Shown here piece by piece: positions 32,462 through 40,809 of a stretch of DNA of 42,125 bases; the first letter of the stretch is position 1, and each line of letters starts with the position of its first letter. The stretch comes from Rhizobium sullae (GTDB taxonomy: Bacteria > Pseudomonadota > Alphaproteobacteria > Rhizobiales > Rhizobiaceae), in contig NZ_FWER01000051.1 in the NCBI RefSeq assembly GCF_900169785.1, positions 1 through 42,125 on the forward strand, given 5' to 3'. The notes under the pieces are model-generated. The model made no database searches and was not told where the DNA came from. It saw only the letters and a program-made list of their open reading frames with translations. The translations under genes and the position numbers were made by a program.

Positions 32462-35400
32462 TTTGCGGTCTCCACCACGCTGTCACTAGATAGTTCGGCA
32501 GTTTCATACTTGGTCTTCCCATCCACGAGCTGGTCCGACGCCAGTACGGCCGCCTGCCCTTGGTCGATCTTCGTTGCGAACGCCCCAGCTATTCGTGACA
32601 TGGGGCCTCCCGGCTCCCATCGGCTGCGGCTTCCAACAATGACCAAGCGGTCCATGGCACGGCTGATAGCAACGTTGATGCGGTTCGGCTTGGCGAGAAA
32701 GCCCGGGCGGATCGTGCGAATACCTTCCTCCTTTGGCCCTTCCCAGTTATTCCGCACGAGCGAAACAATGACGACTGGATTCTCCTTGCCTTGGTAGCTG
32801 TCGATCGTGTCTACCTTAAGTGCAGTGCGGAGTGTCGGATGGATCGGCGCTAGGCTGATTTTCCGCCGAACTAAATCGCGCTGGGCGGAATAGGCGCAGA
32901 TGATGCCAATCGCGTGCGAGTGTGGCCTTGGACCCTCGAGCCAGTCGAGAAAAGACTGGCACTCGCTCCAGCGCCTCAGAAGCGCGACGATGCAGTCGGC
33001 CTCGAACGGATTTGTGAGGCTCTTGCGCTGGTTGGGATCGGCCTGTTTGGCTCGCTCCCCGACTGGTGAGGTGTCGATCCAGGTCACGGCATGGGATAGC
33101 TCTGGCGGGAGCGCGGGCGGGTCGATTATAGGCTCCACGCGGCCATGCCTTAGTTTGCCGTGGTAGAAGCTCTCTGACACGATCTCGCCGATCGGAGGCA
33201 GCATTCGATATTGCTGCTCGAGTGTGTGCCCAGCCTCCCGGCCGTAGCGCGTCTCAAAGACCCGCTCGAAGTCGCTGCGCGCTACCTCGGCCACACCGAT
33301 GTCCAAGCGCTCTGCAACCTCGTCTACGAGCGACTCGGGATGCTGCGGCTCGAGTTGCTGGTGATCGCCGACGAGGACGATCCATCCGCCCGCCTGAACT
33401 GGTACCGCGAGTTCACTTGCAGTGCACCTCGCCGCCTCGTCGACGATGACGAGATCGAAAGGCGTGGAGGTGAGGCCTAGCGCCGAGCGCCCAAGACCCA
33501 CACACGTTCCGGCCACGATCTGCCGCGTGCCTGCGAGAAATGTCTCGAAACTTCGCTGCTCCGTGGACACGGTGCCGACGAAGTCACGTGCGAGCGCGGC
33601 CGCAGCTTGGAACTTTGCGACGCGGTCGGCGCTCGGTCGGTCGCTTTGCGGGAGGGTCTTGAGACAGGCCAAGACCACGTCGCTCACTATACGATCAAAT
33701 GGCGTTTCGATCGCGATACGCTCATCAACGCCCAGCGGTAGCAGCTGCTGACTGATTGTCTGGCGCAGCGCAGTAGACCGCTGCTCCGTGCCGTCCTCGC
33801 CACTGATTGCGGCAAGACGCGCTGCCACGGGCCGGATCGCAAGCTCGATATGGCTCAGCATGGAGCCTAGCTCATCCGGAATGCCCAGCCCGCGCGCCGC
33901 GACTGCAAGCCGTTCCCGCATTTCGGCGCGGAAACGGTCCTTTTGGAGCTGCTCGACGCGCTGAACATGAAAAGGAAGAAGTCGCTCCGAGACGACGTTC
34001 TCATTCCCCACGCGCAGAATGCTAGGGGCCTCACCAGTCCTGGCGAACAGCTTGAGCACGGCCTCGGCGGCGTTGTTCACCGCCTCGTGCGCCTGGCTGG
34101 CGAGCAGTACGTTCCGGGCTAGACCCGAGGTAAGGGCCGCATGTACCAGCGCCGCTATGAAGACCGTCTTGCCTGTTCCGGGTGGTCCCTGCACTAGGGC
34201 CAACGGGCGCGTGGCGAGCACCGCCGAGAGCGTCTCCGCTTGTTTGTCGTTCAATCCGTAGCGATCCTTCAGCTCCTCCGGCTGGATGCGGTCGGAAAGC
34301 AGCAGGGGCTGTGTGCTTGTGCGAGGATCTAGGATGCTGATGAGGTTGCGTGTGCGGGAGGTTCTCCCGGTTATTCGCTTAACTGCAGACTGGCGTCGAT
34401 CGAGGCTGGTCTCCTCGAAATGGCTGCGGAACCGCAGTTCGTCGCCGAGCTGGACGAGTGGGGTGCCGTTTTTTGGTTCGAACCGGGCGTTCTCAAGGTA
34501 CAGCGTATCGGGCTTGGACCGCTGGAGGTCAAGCTGGGCTACCGGACGCCAGTTCCCACGGGGGTCTTCCCTCTCCACCAGCACGCGGTCGCGCCGGTTG
34601 TAGTCGAAGGACCCACTCAGAAGGTCGAAATGCACTTTATGCCGGTTAACTGAGCGGTCGAGGATGCTGTCCTCGGTGACTTGGCCGTAAGTGATGAGCT
34701 CGCGCTCGGCGTCGACCAGAACATCCCACAGCTGTGCGACGTCGATCTGTCCTGTCGGCGGAGGTTCCGCGGCGATTGCCTCAATTAGATCGTCCTCTGG
34801 CGGTCCACCTGCGCCAGTATCCTGCTCGCTTTGCTCCTCCTCTGCCGTCACCGCATTCTTAGGCCCAGTCGACGCAGGCGCGAGCGCCTCCACGACATCG
34901 CTCCGCTGAAGGACCGGAAGGACCTGAGAGAGGTCTCCGACCGGCCCATCCTCGACCATGATACGCCCGTCGAGATGTCCGAACTCAAAACGGGCCAAGG
35001 TGCGTATTCTAGCCTGGTCGAGCGAGCGTCGCTGAATTCGAAAGGGTGCGCCTTCTACATTGAGCTCGACCTCGATTTCCTCGCAAGCGCCCCGGATGAT
35101 TAGGGCGCGGCGCCATTGAGCCCGTCGTAGATAGTAGAAGCCCTCGTCGGGCAGGAGCGGACCGGGCGCCACGAAAGGGCTGACGAGAGTGATCGCCTCA
35201 TGTTTCTCAGACGGCGCATCATCGTGCCGGAGTGCGTCAAGTAGAGGAAGCAGCGTGGCGTTTGGCGGTTCGTCAGCGCGAATATGTTCGATCGCGGCCG
35301 TAACTCGCTTTGACGCGGCCGAACCCATCAGCCCCAATAGCTCATCCGCGATGACCGTGATGGCGTAGCAATCTCGTTCGTATCGACCGCCTAACTCGGG

Positions 35401-37506
35401 GGCGTACTTGGTCGTAAATGGCTCGCCGTCGCCCGCAGCAGTGAAATCCACGAGGTCTACAATAATTGGTTCGCTGGGCGCAGCGGGGTCGACGAGGATA
35501 TTGGCAGGCTTGAGATCGCCATGCGCGAGTCTGAGCGCGTGCAGATCGCTGATCCGCTCCGCCAGCGCGGTGACTAAAGCGAGACGAGCCTCCTCATCCC
35601 AAACCTCATTTGGGCCCTTGAGAACGCGGTCTAGATCTGGCTTGTCGACCCATTCTTGCACCAAGACGATAGCGTCGCCGAGCCATATAGAGTCGAGCAC
35701 TTTCGCGCAGCCCGCGGGTTGTACGGCTGCCAGCTCCGCTAGGCGGTCGAGGAAGTCTAGGATGCGTGCTCCCTCTCGTTGCTGGTCACCCCATGACGCG
35801 CGCTTCCAGACCTTTACTAAGACGTCGGTTTCGTCCTTACGCGAGCGCCAAAGCATACGCGTCTCGTCGTCGCGTAGCACCTCGGATGGCGGATATGCTT
35901 GGAAGAGCTGCATTTGGCTGCGAATCTCGTGCCGGTGGCGTTCAAGTCCCTCCAGCACCTCTGCCGGACTTGGCCGGATAGCTGTGGCTGCGTTGAATGC
36001 CGCCAGGGCGTCACCGGCACTCTCAAACCGTTCCTTTGGAACCCATGCGAGCGCCTTGGCGAACCAGTCGTGGAGTTCGGCGAACTCCGCTCCCGCGTCG
36101 GCGTCCGTTGTCCATTCGGGGCAGCCGTTCGGGGAGGCAGGCGGTGCACCCAATAGGATGCGGTGGACCGCTGCGGCGACTAAAAAGACGTCGCGTTGCT
36201 TCGATGACCCCACGTCACCAAACTCGTCCTCAGGTAGCCGATCGGTCGCGAGAAACTGGTATCGGTCTCCACCTAGCGACTTAATTTGCGGATAGCTCGC
36301 GGCCATGAGATGGGACAGCCGTACTGTTGAGGGGCGCTGTACCCATACGCTATGTTGGCCCAAATCTAGGTGGGCGGCCTCCGCGAGATGCAAGGCATCG
36401 ACCGCAGCGAGAAGCTGTCTCGCGAGTTCGATACGTTCTCCCCGCGTGAGTTCGGCCAGTTCGGTTCCGGCGAACTCCATTAGGCGATGAAGACGACGTC
36501 TCCGGTCAAACACTTCCCAGTAACGGACACTGAAGTTGGGATCGCGCGTCCGTCCATCGATGATCACCTCGTCACAGCGTTCGCACCGGTCCTGTAGATA
36601 GGCAATCACCTCCTGCTCTCGACCAGCGATCTCCGTTCGCCCTTCTTCGGATTGGAAGCGCTGATCGGCTTTGGTGAAGTCCCATAAGCGCAGGATGCCA
36701 AGGGTTGGCGACTGACGCTCATCGCTGGCCTCGAACTCGGAATAGATCGCATGTGGGTGCTCGAAAACAGGCGCATCGGAGGTCGCGAAGAAGCCACCGT
36801 AAGTGCGGCGTCCGGGGACGAAGACCCCCTTACTAACGTTGAAGAACTTTGAAAACTGATCCTTCCACTCTGGGGCGGTGAGCGGGCCGAGAGGGGGAGC
36901 CTTGCCGAAAGTCTCGATCCGTCTCGGGACGTGTTTCAGCGTCGACACGAAGTTGGCAATGTCCATGACCATGCGGACCTCCGTCTCGGCAATGCCGCTG
37001 AGGTCCTTGCAGTTCGTCAGCACTACCATTCCTTGAACTCGCGGAATGATAACCGATCCGCCTTTCGAATGACGCTTCAAGTGCGTCTGGAGCTGCAGAT
37101 ATATGTCTCGGGCATTCTGTGCGATTTTGGCGACCGGCGATGGTCCGTGATCACGGCCTCCGTTGAACCAGTGTCCGTCACGGCTCTCGATAGGACCCTT
37201 CCAGTCCTTGAGGTCAACAACCAGGATACGGTCGTCGATGACCATGATGACGTCAATTTCCCGGCTTGTTCCCGGAGCGTTGGCTAAGTCAAGATTGGTG
37301 AATGCATACCAATGGGGGGGTAGTCCCATTAACATGGAGATGCCTTTGACCTCCCGCTCGTGTAGACCTTTACCGCAATTGATTATTTTCAAGAGACGCC
37401 CCCCGGCCTGTAATTCGCGCACTGAGTTATTTCCGATTTCACCTGCAGGCGCAACGGTAAGCTGAAATTCCTGCACGAGCTCAATTTGGATTTCGGCTCT
37501 CGACAC
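32458..37506 (-). CDS. NERD nuclease - pseudokinase - protein kinase - SF1 helicase fusion (1682 aa)
   Basis: GTG start at 37506, 18 bp after the resolvase stop. Residues 45-175 are a NERD domain (PD-(D/E)xK-like: SREIDVIMVI with Asp85, VVDLKDWKG with Asp98 and Lys100). Residues about 255-500 resemble a protein kinase without catalytic motifs (HLDLGQHSVWV at 379-389, no DFG). Residues about 530-745 are a second kinase with Lys565, HGDLKPANIL at 662-671 and VDFT at 686-689 in place of DFG. Residues about 1080-1635 are a UPF1/Dna2-like SF1 helicase: GPPGTGKT 1107-1114, VDEAAR 1355-1360, GDHQQLEPQ 1380-1388, EQQYRMLP 1430-1437, VDTIDSYQGKE 1565-1575, VAISRA 1612-1617. A probable multi-enzyme DNA-targeting defence or surveillance protein; function untested. 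Confidence 0.85.
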   Translation of the reverse strand: MSRAEIQIELVQEFQLTVAPAGEIGNNSVRELQAGGRLLKIINCGKGLHEREVKGISMLMGLPPHWYAFTNLDLANAPGTSREIDVIMVIDDRILVVDLKDWKGPIESRDGHWFNGGRDHGPSPVAKIAQNARDIYLQLQTHLKRHSKGGSVIIPRVQGMVVLTNCKDLSGIAETEVRMVMDIANFVSTLKHVPRRIETFGKAPPLGPLTAPEWKDQFSKFFNVSKGVFVPGRRTYGGFFATSDAPVFEHPHAIYSEFEASDERQSPTLGILRLWDFTKADQRFQSEEGRTEIAGREQEVIAYLQDRCERCDEVIIDGRTRDPNFSVRYWEVFDRRRRLHRLMEFAGTELAELTRGERIELARQLLAAVDALHLAEAAHLDLGQHSVWVQRPSTVRLSHLMAASYPQIKSLGGDRYQFLATDRLPEDEFGDVGSSKQRDVFLVAAAVHRILLGAPPASPNGCPEWTTDADAGAEFAELHDWFAKALAWVPKERFESAGDALAAFNAATAIRPSPAEVLEGLERHRHEIRSQMQLFQAYPPSEVLRDDETRMLWRSRKDETDVLVKVWKRASWGDQQREGARILDFLDRLAELAAVQPAGCAKVLDSIWLGDAIVLVQEWVDKPDLDRVLKGPNEVWDEEARLALVTALAERISDLHALRLAHGDLKPANILVDPAAPSEPIIVDLVDFTAAGDGEPFTTKYAPELGGRYERDCYAITVIADELLGLMGSAASKRVTAAIEHIRADEPPNATLLPLLDALRHDDAPSEKHEAITLVSPFVAPGPLLPDEGFYYLRRAQWRRALIIRGACEEIEVELNVEGAPFRIQRRSLDQARIRTLARFEFGHLDGRIMVEDGPVGDLSQVLPVLQRSDVVEALAPASTGPKNAVTAEEEQSEQDTGAGGPPEDDLIEAIAAEPPPTGQIDVAQLWDVLVDAERELITYGQVTEDSILDRSVNRHKVHFDLLSGSFDYNRRDRVLVEREDPRGNWRPVAQLDLQRSKPDTLYLENARFEPKNGTPLVQLGDELRFRSHFEETSLDRRQSAVKRITGRTSRTRNLISILDPRTSTQPLLLSDRIQPEELKDRYGLNDKQAETLSAVLATRPLALVQGPPGTGKTVFIAALVHAALTSGLARNVLLASQAHEAVNNAAEAVLKLFARTGEAPSILRVGNENVVSERLLPFHVQRVEQLQKDRFRAEMRERLAVAARGLGIPDELGSMLSHIELAIRPVAARLAAISGEDGTEQRSTALRQTISQQLLPLGVDERIAIETPFDRIVSDVVLACLKTLPQSDRPSADRVAKFQAAAALARDFVGTVSTEQRSFETFLAGTRQIVAGTCVGLGRSALGLTSTPFDLVIVDEAARCTASELAVPVQAGGWIVLVGDHQQLEPQHPESLVDEVAERLDIGVAEVARSDFERVFETRYGREAGHTLEQQYRMLPPIGEIVSESFYHGKLRHGRVEPIIDPPALPPELSHAVTWIDTSPVGERAKQADPNQRKSLTNPFEADCIVALLRRWSECQSFLDWLEGPRPHSHAIGIICAYSAQRDLVRRKISLAPIHPTLRTALKVDTIDSYQGKENPVVIVSLVRNNWEGPKEEGIRTIRPGFLAKPNRINVAISRAMDRLVIVGSRSRWEPGGPMSRIAGAFATKIDQGQAAVLASDQLVDGKTKYETAELSSDSVVETAK

Positions 37507-37524
37507 CTATTGCGGACCCTCAGA

Positions 37525-38166
37525 TCAAACAGACAGACCCCCAGCCCTATCTCGCTGATGTTTGGCCCAGACCCGTTTGACCTGACTTTCGCTACAGCCA
37601 GCCAGCTTCGCGGTTCGCGCGATGCTATTGCCGCCCGAACGCAAGGCAACGATCCGATCATGCGTCGCCTTGTCGGCGTGGCGACCGGCATATTTCCCAT
37701 TGTTCTTCGCCAGATCGATGCCTTGCCGCTGGCGTTCGCGCCGATCCTCGAAATCGTCTCGAGCCATTTGCAGTGCCAGTTTCAAAAGCATGTCTTGAAT
37801 GGACTCGAGTACGATCTTGGCAATGCCATCAGCGCCGGCCGCTATGTCACTGAGATCCACTACGCCTGGCACGGAGAGCCTTGCACCTTTGTTTCGGATG
37901 TTCGCGACCAGCCTTTCGGCTTCTGGCAATGGAAGACGGCTTATGCGATCGATCTTTTCGGCAATGACGACCTCCCCCGGCTGAAGGTCTGCGATCAGCC
38001 GCAGCAGCTCCGGTCGGTCGGCGCGAGCGCCAGAGGCTTTTTCGCGGTAGACGCCGGCGATGTAAAACCCGGCAATCTTGGCATCGTCGATAATCGACTC
38101 CTGTCGCTGAAGATCCTGTTCCTGGGAACTGACGCGGAGGTATATCCTGGCGATGCGTACTGTCAT
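37525..38166 (-). CDS. Serine recombinase / resolvase
   Basis: 213 aa. The N-terminal catalytic domain has YLRVSSQEQDLQRQ with predicted nucleophile Ser13 and EKIDRISRLPLPEAERLV with Arg74 and Arg77. A long helix (GIAKIVLESIQDMLLKLALQMARDDFEDRRERQRQGIDLAKNNGKYAGR) leads to a C-terminal helix-turn-helix at about 165-205 (IVALRSGGNSIARTAKLAGCSESQVKRVWAKHQ). This is the Tn3-type resolvase/invertase architecture, active on short paired sites. A GGTATACC palindrome sits 23 bp upstream. Same direction as the helicase cassette and only 18 bp from it, so it may be co-transcribed. Confidence 0.88.
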   Translation of the reverse strand: MTVRIARIYLRVSSQEQDLQRQESIIDDAKIAGFYIAGVYREKASGARADRPELLRLIADLQPGEVVIAEKIDRISRLPLPEAERLVANIRNKGARLSVPGVVDLSDIAAGADGIAKIVLESIQDMLLKLALQMARDDFEDRRERQRQGIDLAKNNGKYAGRHADKATHDRIVALRSGGNSIARTAKLAGCSESQVKRVWAKHQRDRAGGLSV

Positions 38167-38184
38167 GACTTCTTGCTTGGCTCA

Positions 38185-38200
38185 ATTGGGTATACCTCAA
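38185..38200. promoter_or_regulatory. Candidate resolvase binding site (res/operator)
   Basis: GGTATACC at 38189-38196 is a perfect palindrome flanked by ATTG and TCAAT, extending the dyad with one offset base. It lies about 23 bp upstream of the resolvase ATG, where resolvases bind both to recombine and to repress themselves. Confidence 0.45.
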
Positions 38201-38663
38201 TGCGCTCAGGCTCAGAATTCGAGCAAGCGGATAGCCCCATGGGCTGGGTCAGAAATACGCCGCAGCAACCGCCATGGTTGCGGTGGTCGCGAAAGCCTAT
38301 TGTGGGACGGTGCAAAAATCAGACGCAAAACAGTCGCCTTAATCCAGGCCTTTGCGAAAACCAGGCGGCCGGAATCGACGCTAAGCGGAAGCTCGCTTGC
38401 TCCGGATCAATTCTCCGCCATGACCCGCACCGGACCTATGTTCGCGTGTCGCCAATGCCCGCTTTGCGCCCCAATTCAGTCGTTTGCCCGCTCTTGATCG
38501 AGTCCTGCATGCTGCCGTTCGTTGCGCGACGATCGGAAGTCCATAGGCGGCGGGAAGTGTGCTTTGGCTGCGCGTGCCCAGGCAACGGTTCGCCTGGGGT
38601 GAAGGCAAACATTCCTCTCCCAATCTCACAGCCATGCGCGTTGCGTGCTGCATCAAAGGTAGC
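38201..38663. other. Stretch without a convincing gene
   Basis: Short ORFs occur on both strands (for example 38381-38656 on the minus strand) but none has a ribosome site, a recognisable domain or a coherent composition. The stretch lies between the resolvase promoter and the IS left end and is probably degraded DNA. Confidence 0.4.
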
Positions 38664-38665
38664 TA

Positions 38666-39585
38666 AGTGTCTGTTCAAGAATGGCTGGCGGTCGTGGGGT
38701 TGAGTGAAGGGCGGCAATCAGATTCTTTGTATTTTGCGACAAATACGGAGAGATCGAATGGCCTGGACACCCTTCACCCGGCGTCATCATGACAGAAGCC
38801 GCATGCGCTACGCAAGCGATCTGACTGACCGTGAGTGGGGCCTGATCGAACCCTTTATGCCAAGGCAGCCTCGACTGGGCCGCCGACGCAAGACGTCGCT
38901 TCGGGCGGTGATGGACGCGATTTTCTATCTGCTGCAGTCAGGCTGCCAATGGGCATTGCTGCCGCATGATTTTCCACCGAAGAGCACGGTCTATCATTAT
39001 TTCAAGCGGTTCTGCCGGGACGGGACGTGGCGTCGTATCCATGACGCGCTCTACTGCCGGACGCGGCGGCTTGAGGGGCGCGAAGAACAGCCGTCATTTG
39101 CCATCATCGATAGCCAATCGGTGAAGACCGGCCCAGATGCCCGTCTCGATATCGGATACGACGCAGGCAAGAAGATCAAGGGCCGCAAGCGGCACATTCT
39201 GGTTGATACCCTGGGCATGCTTCTGAAAGCGGAGGTTCATTCGGCAGGTATTCAGGATCGTGATGGAGCAGCACTTGTTTTCGACAGGCTCGTCAACCGC
39301 TTTCCATTCATCGAGAAAATTTGCGGCGATGGCGGGTATCAGGGCCCGACAGTCGAAGAGGCCAGTCCGCGATCGATGGAAATCGTCAAACGCAATCAGG
39401 CCGGCTTTCAGGTGCTCCCGAAGCGATGGATCGTCGAGCGGACGTTGGCGTGGCTCGGCATAAACCGCCGAATGGCAAAGGATTTCGAGCGCTTCTCTGG
39501 CACAAGCCTCGCCTTCATTCAGACCGCTATGATCAAGCTAATGACAAGAAGGCTCGCTCGATATCCGCTTTCTTGAACGGACTCT
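38666..39585 (+). mobile_element. Complete IS5-family insertion sequence (about 920 bp)
   Basis: Left end AGTGTCTGTTCAAGAA (38666-38681) and right end TTCTTGAACGGACTCT (39570-39585) are inverted repeats matching at 14 of 16 positions. TA borders both ends (38664-38665 and 39586-39587), a possible 2-bp target duplication. One full transposase gene fills the element, so it may still be active. The exact boundary is uncertain by one or two bases. Confidence 0.75.
38758..39576 (+). CDS. IS5-family DDE transposase
   Basis: 272 aa from the ATG at 38758, preceded by GGAG; the frame upstream to 38704 is also open. N-terminal IS5 domain (YASDLTDREWGLIEPFMP, VMDAIFYLLQSGCQWALLPHDFPPKSTVYHYFKRFCRDGTW) and a DDE core: Asp118 in AIIDSQSVKTGPD, Asp191 in ICGDGGYQG and Glu227 in KRWIVERTLAWLGINRRMAKDFE. 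Length and motifs are complete. The gene lies within matched inverted repeats. Confidence 0.92.
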   Translation: MAWTPFTRRHHDRSRMRYASDLTDREWGLIEPFMPRQPRLGRRRKTSLRAVMDAIFYLLQSGCQWALLPHDFPPKSTVYHYFKRFCRDGTWRRIHDALYCRTRRLEGREEQPSFAIIDSQSVKTGPDARLDIGYDAGKKIKGRKRHILVDTLGMLLKAEVHSAGIQDRDGAALVFDRLVNRFPFIEKICGDGGYQGPTVEEASPRSMEIVKRNQAGFQVLPKRWIVERTLAWLGINRRMAKDFERFSGTSLAFIQTAMIKLMTRRLARYPLS

Positions 39586-39702
39586 TACAATACCGAACTA
39601 AAAACCGAGCCGCTCGGCAACGGTTTCCGGCTATTCGCAGCGATTTCGGCAGACTCGTTCAAATCGACCGAATTTTTCAATAGCGATTCGATAAGCGAGT
39701 AC

Positions 39703-39963
39703 ATGTACACTTTTGAAGTGCATTTCTCCGAGCAGGAAGCTTCACAGCAGGCGTCAATTATGATTACGAAGCTCTATGAAGACCAGATTACGGCCTTCGT
39801 TCAGAAGAGCGAGGATTTGCTGAGCCAGCTCGAAAATAACAGGCTGGATCCTGTTCAGTATCAGTCACTTGCTGATGTATATCAGAACATGATTGAGGCG
39901 GCGAGAGCAAAGCTCAAGTCGCTCGAAACATCGCCTCAGAGCCTTGCAGTCGTCTCCATGTAA
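39703..39963 (+). CDS. Orphan small helical protein (86 aa)
   Basis: MYTFEVHFSEQEASQQASIM, then Gln/Leu/Glu-rich helices (ITKLYEDQITAFVQKSEDLLSQLENNRLDPVQYQSLADVYQNMIEAARAKLKSLE). AT-richer than the flanks. The ribosome site is weak, and an internal ATG at 39760 (MITKLYEDQ) is an alternative. No signal peptide, no recognised family. It lies alone between two IS remnants and could be old plasmid DNA. Confidence 0.45.
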   Translation: MYTFEVHFSEQEASQQASIMITKLYEDQITAFVQKSEDLLSQLENNRLDPVQYQSLADVYQNMIEAARAKLKSLETSPQSLAVVSM

Positions 39964-40123
39964 GGACGGTGAGACAATCGATGTATGAATAGCCCCTAGA
40001 TTTGTAGACGCCTTCTCCCCTAAATTGAGGCAGGAGGCCTACATGGGCAAAGTAATTTCACCTCTTCAGAAAATCGCCGCGCACACATGAGGCCGCCGCT
40101 CGGGCTACGCCCTCCCGAAGGTC
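39964..40123. other. Non-coding junction next to the IS630 remnant
   Basis: No gene seen. GCGCACACATGAG (40079-40091) and CTCATGCGTGCGC (40124-40136) form a 12-of-13 inverted repeat around the stop of the IS630 remnant and could be an element end or a local hairpin. GGCAGGAGGCCTACATG at about 40031-40047 resembles a ribosome site and start, but only 15 codons follow. Confidence 0.4.
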
Positions 40124-40809
40124 TCATGCGTGCGCCGCTAGTGTGACGTCCCAGAGATTATGAGTCGTTGAACAAAGGTATTGGATAAGACTTGCCATCT
40201 TTTCGCGGGCTTGGTCTGTCGAGGACATCCATCGGATTTGAGCGCCACTTTCGGTTCGACGCCGCTCCCAGGCGTCAAACTCGGATTTGGGCAAGTCGCG
40301 GTTGTCGATGCGGCGGTCAAGACACTGTCGGCGCATGACGCCGATCTCGATCTCGGCCATATTGAGCCACCTCGCTTGGCGGGGCGTGTAGTGGAATTCC
40401 AGACGTCGCAAGATCGACGCGCCTCGGCTAGGTTATCCGTCACGACACGGACCCGGTTGGCGTCGGGATAATCGAGGTCGACGAGGTCGCGCATGCAGAC
40501 GGCGAAGTCCTCGTTGGCGCGCCGATCTGTGACCTTGACCTTGCGCCATGACCTATTGGCGTCTACCATAATGAAGAGATTGGCCATGCCATTGCGCTTG
40601 TATTCGGAGTCGTAGCGGTATCGCTTCCCCGGTTTCTGGACGATAGGCACGCGCACCTCGCCGATGAGCTGGATCGGACTTTCATCGAAGCAGACGACTG
40701 GCCGCTTAGGATCACTCGGCTCGGCGTAAAGATCGAGGAGATCCTCCATCCGGGCAATATATTCGCCATCGATTTTGGCGATGCACCACATCTTCTTCTG
40801 CCGGGGCTT
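40124..40809 (-). mobile_element. Decayed IS630-family transposase, 3' part only
   Basis: From residue 434 of the chimeric ORF the sequence becomes an IS630 transposase core (KKMWCIAKIDGEYIARMEDLLDLYAEP, RPVVCFDESPIQLIGEVR, GMANLFIMVDANRSWRKVKVTDRR, RVRVVTDNL). The 5' part of the gene is missing. After DNL about 15 codons are absent and a one-base frameshift follows near 40411-40425. The true C-terminus continues in the neighbouring frame to a stop at 40124 (RRLEFHYTPRQARWLNMAEIEIGVMRRQCLDRRI). Confidence 0.8.

Noticed and set aside
35408..36295. Plus-strand ORF (295 aa)
   Set aside because: Ser/Arg-rich shadow of the kinase part of the 1682-aa gene.
37486..38703. Plus-strand ORF (405 aa)
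   Set aside because: Mostly antisense to the resolvase, whose catalytic motifs are on the minus strand; the remainder has no domain.
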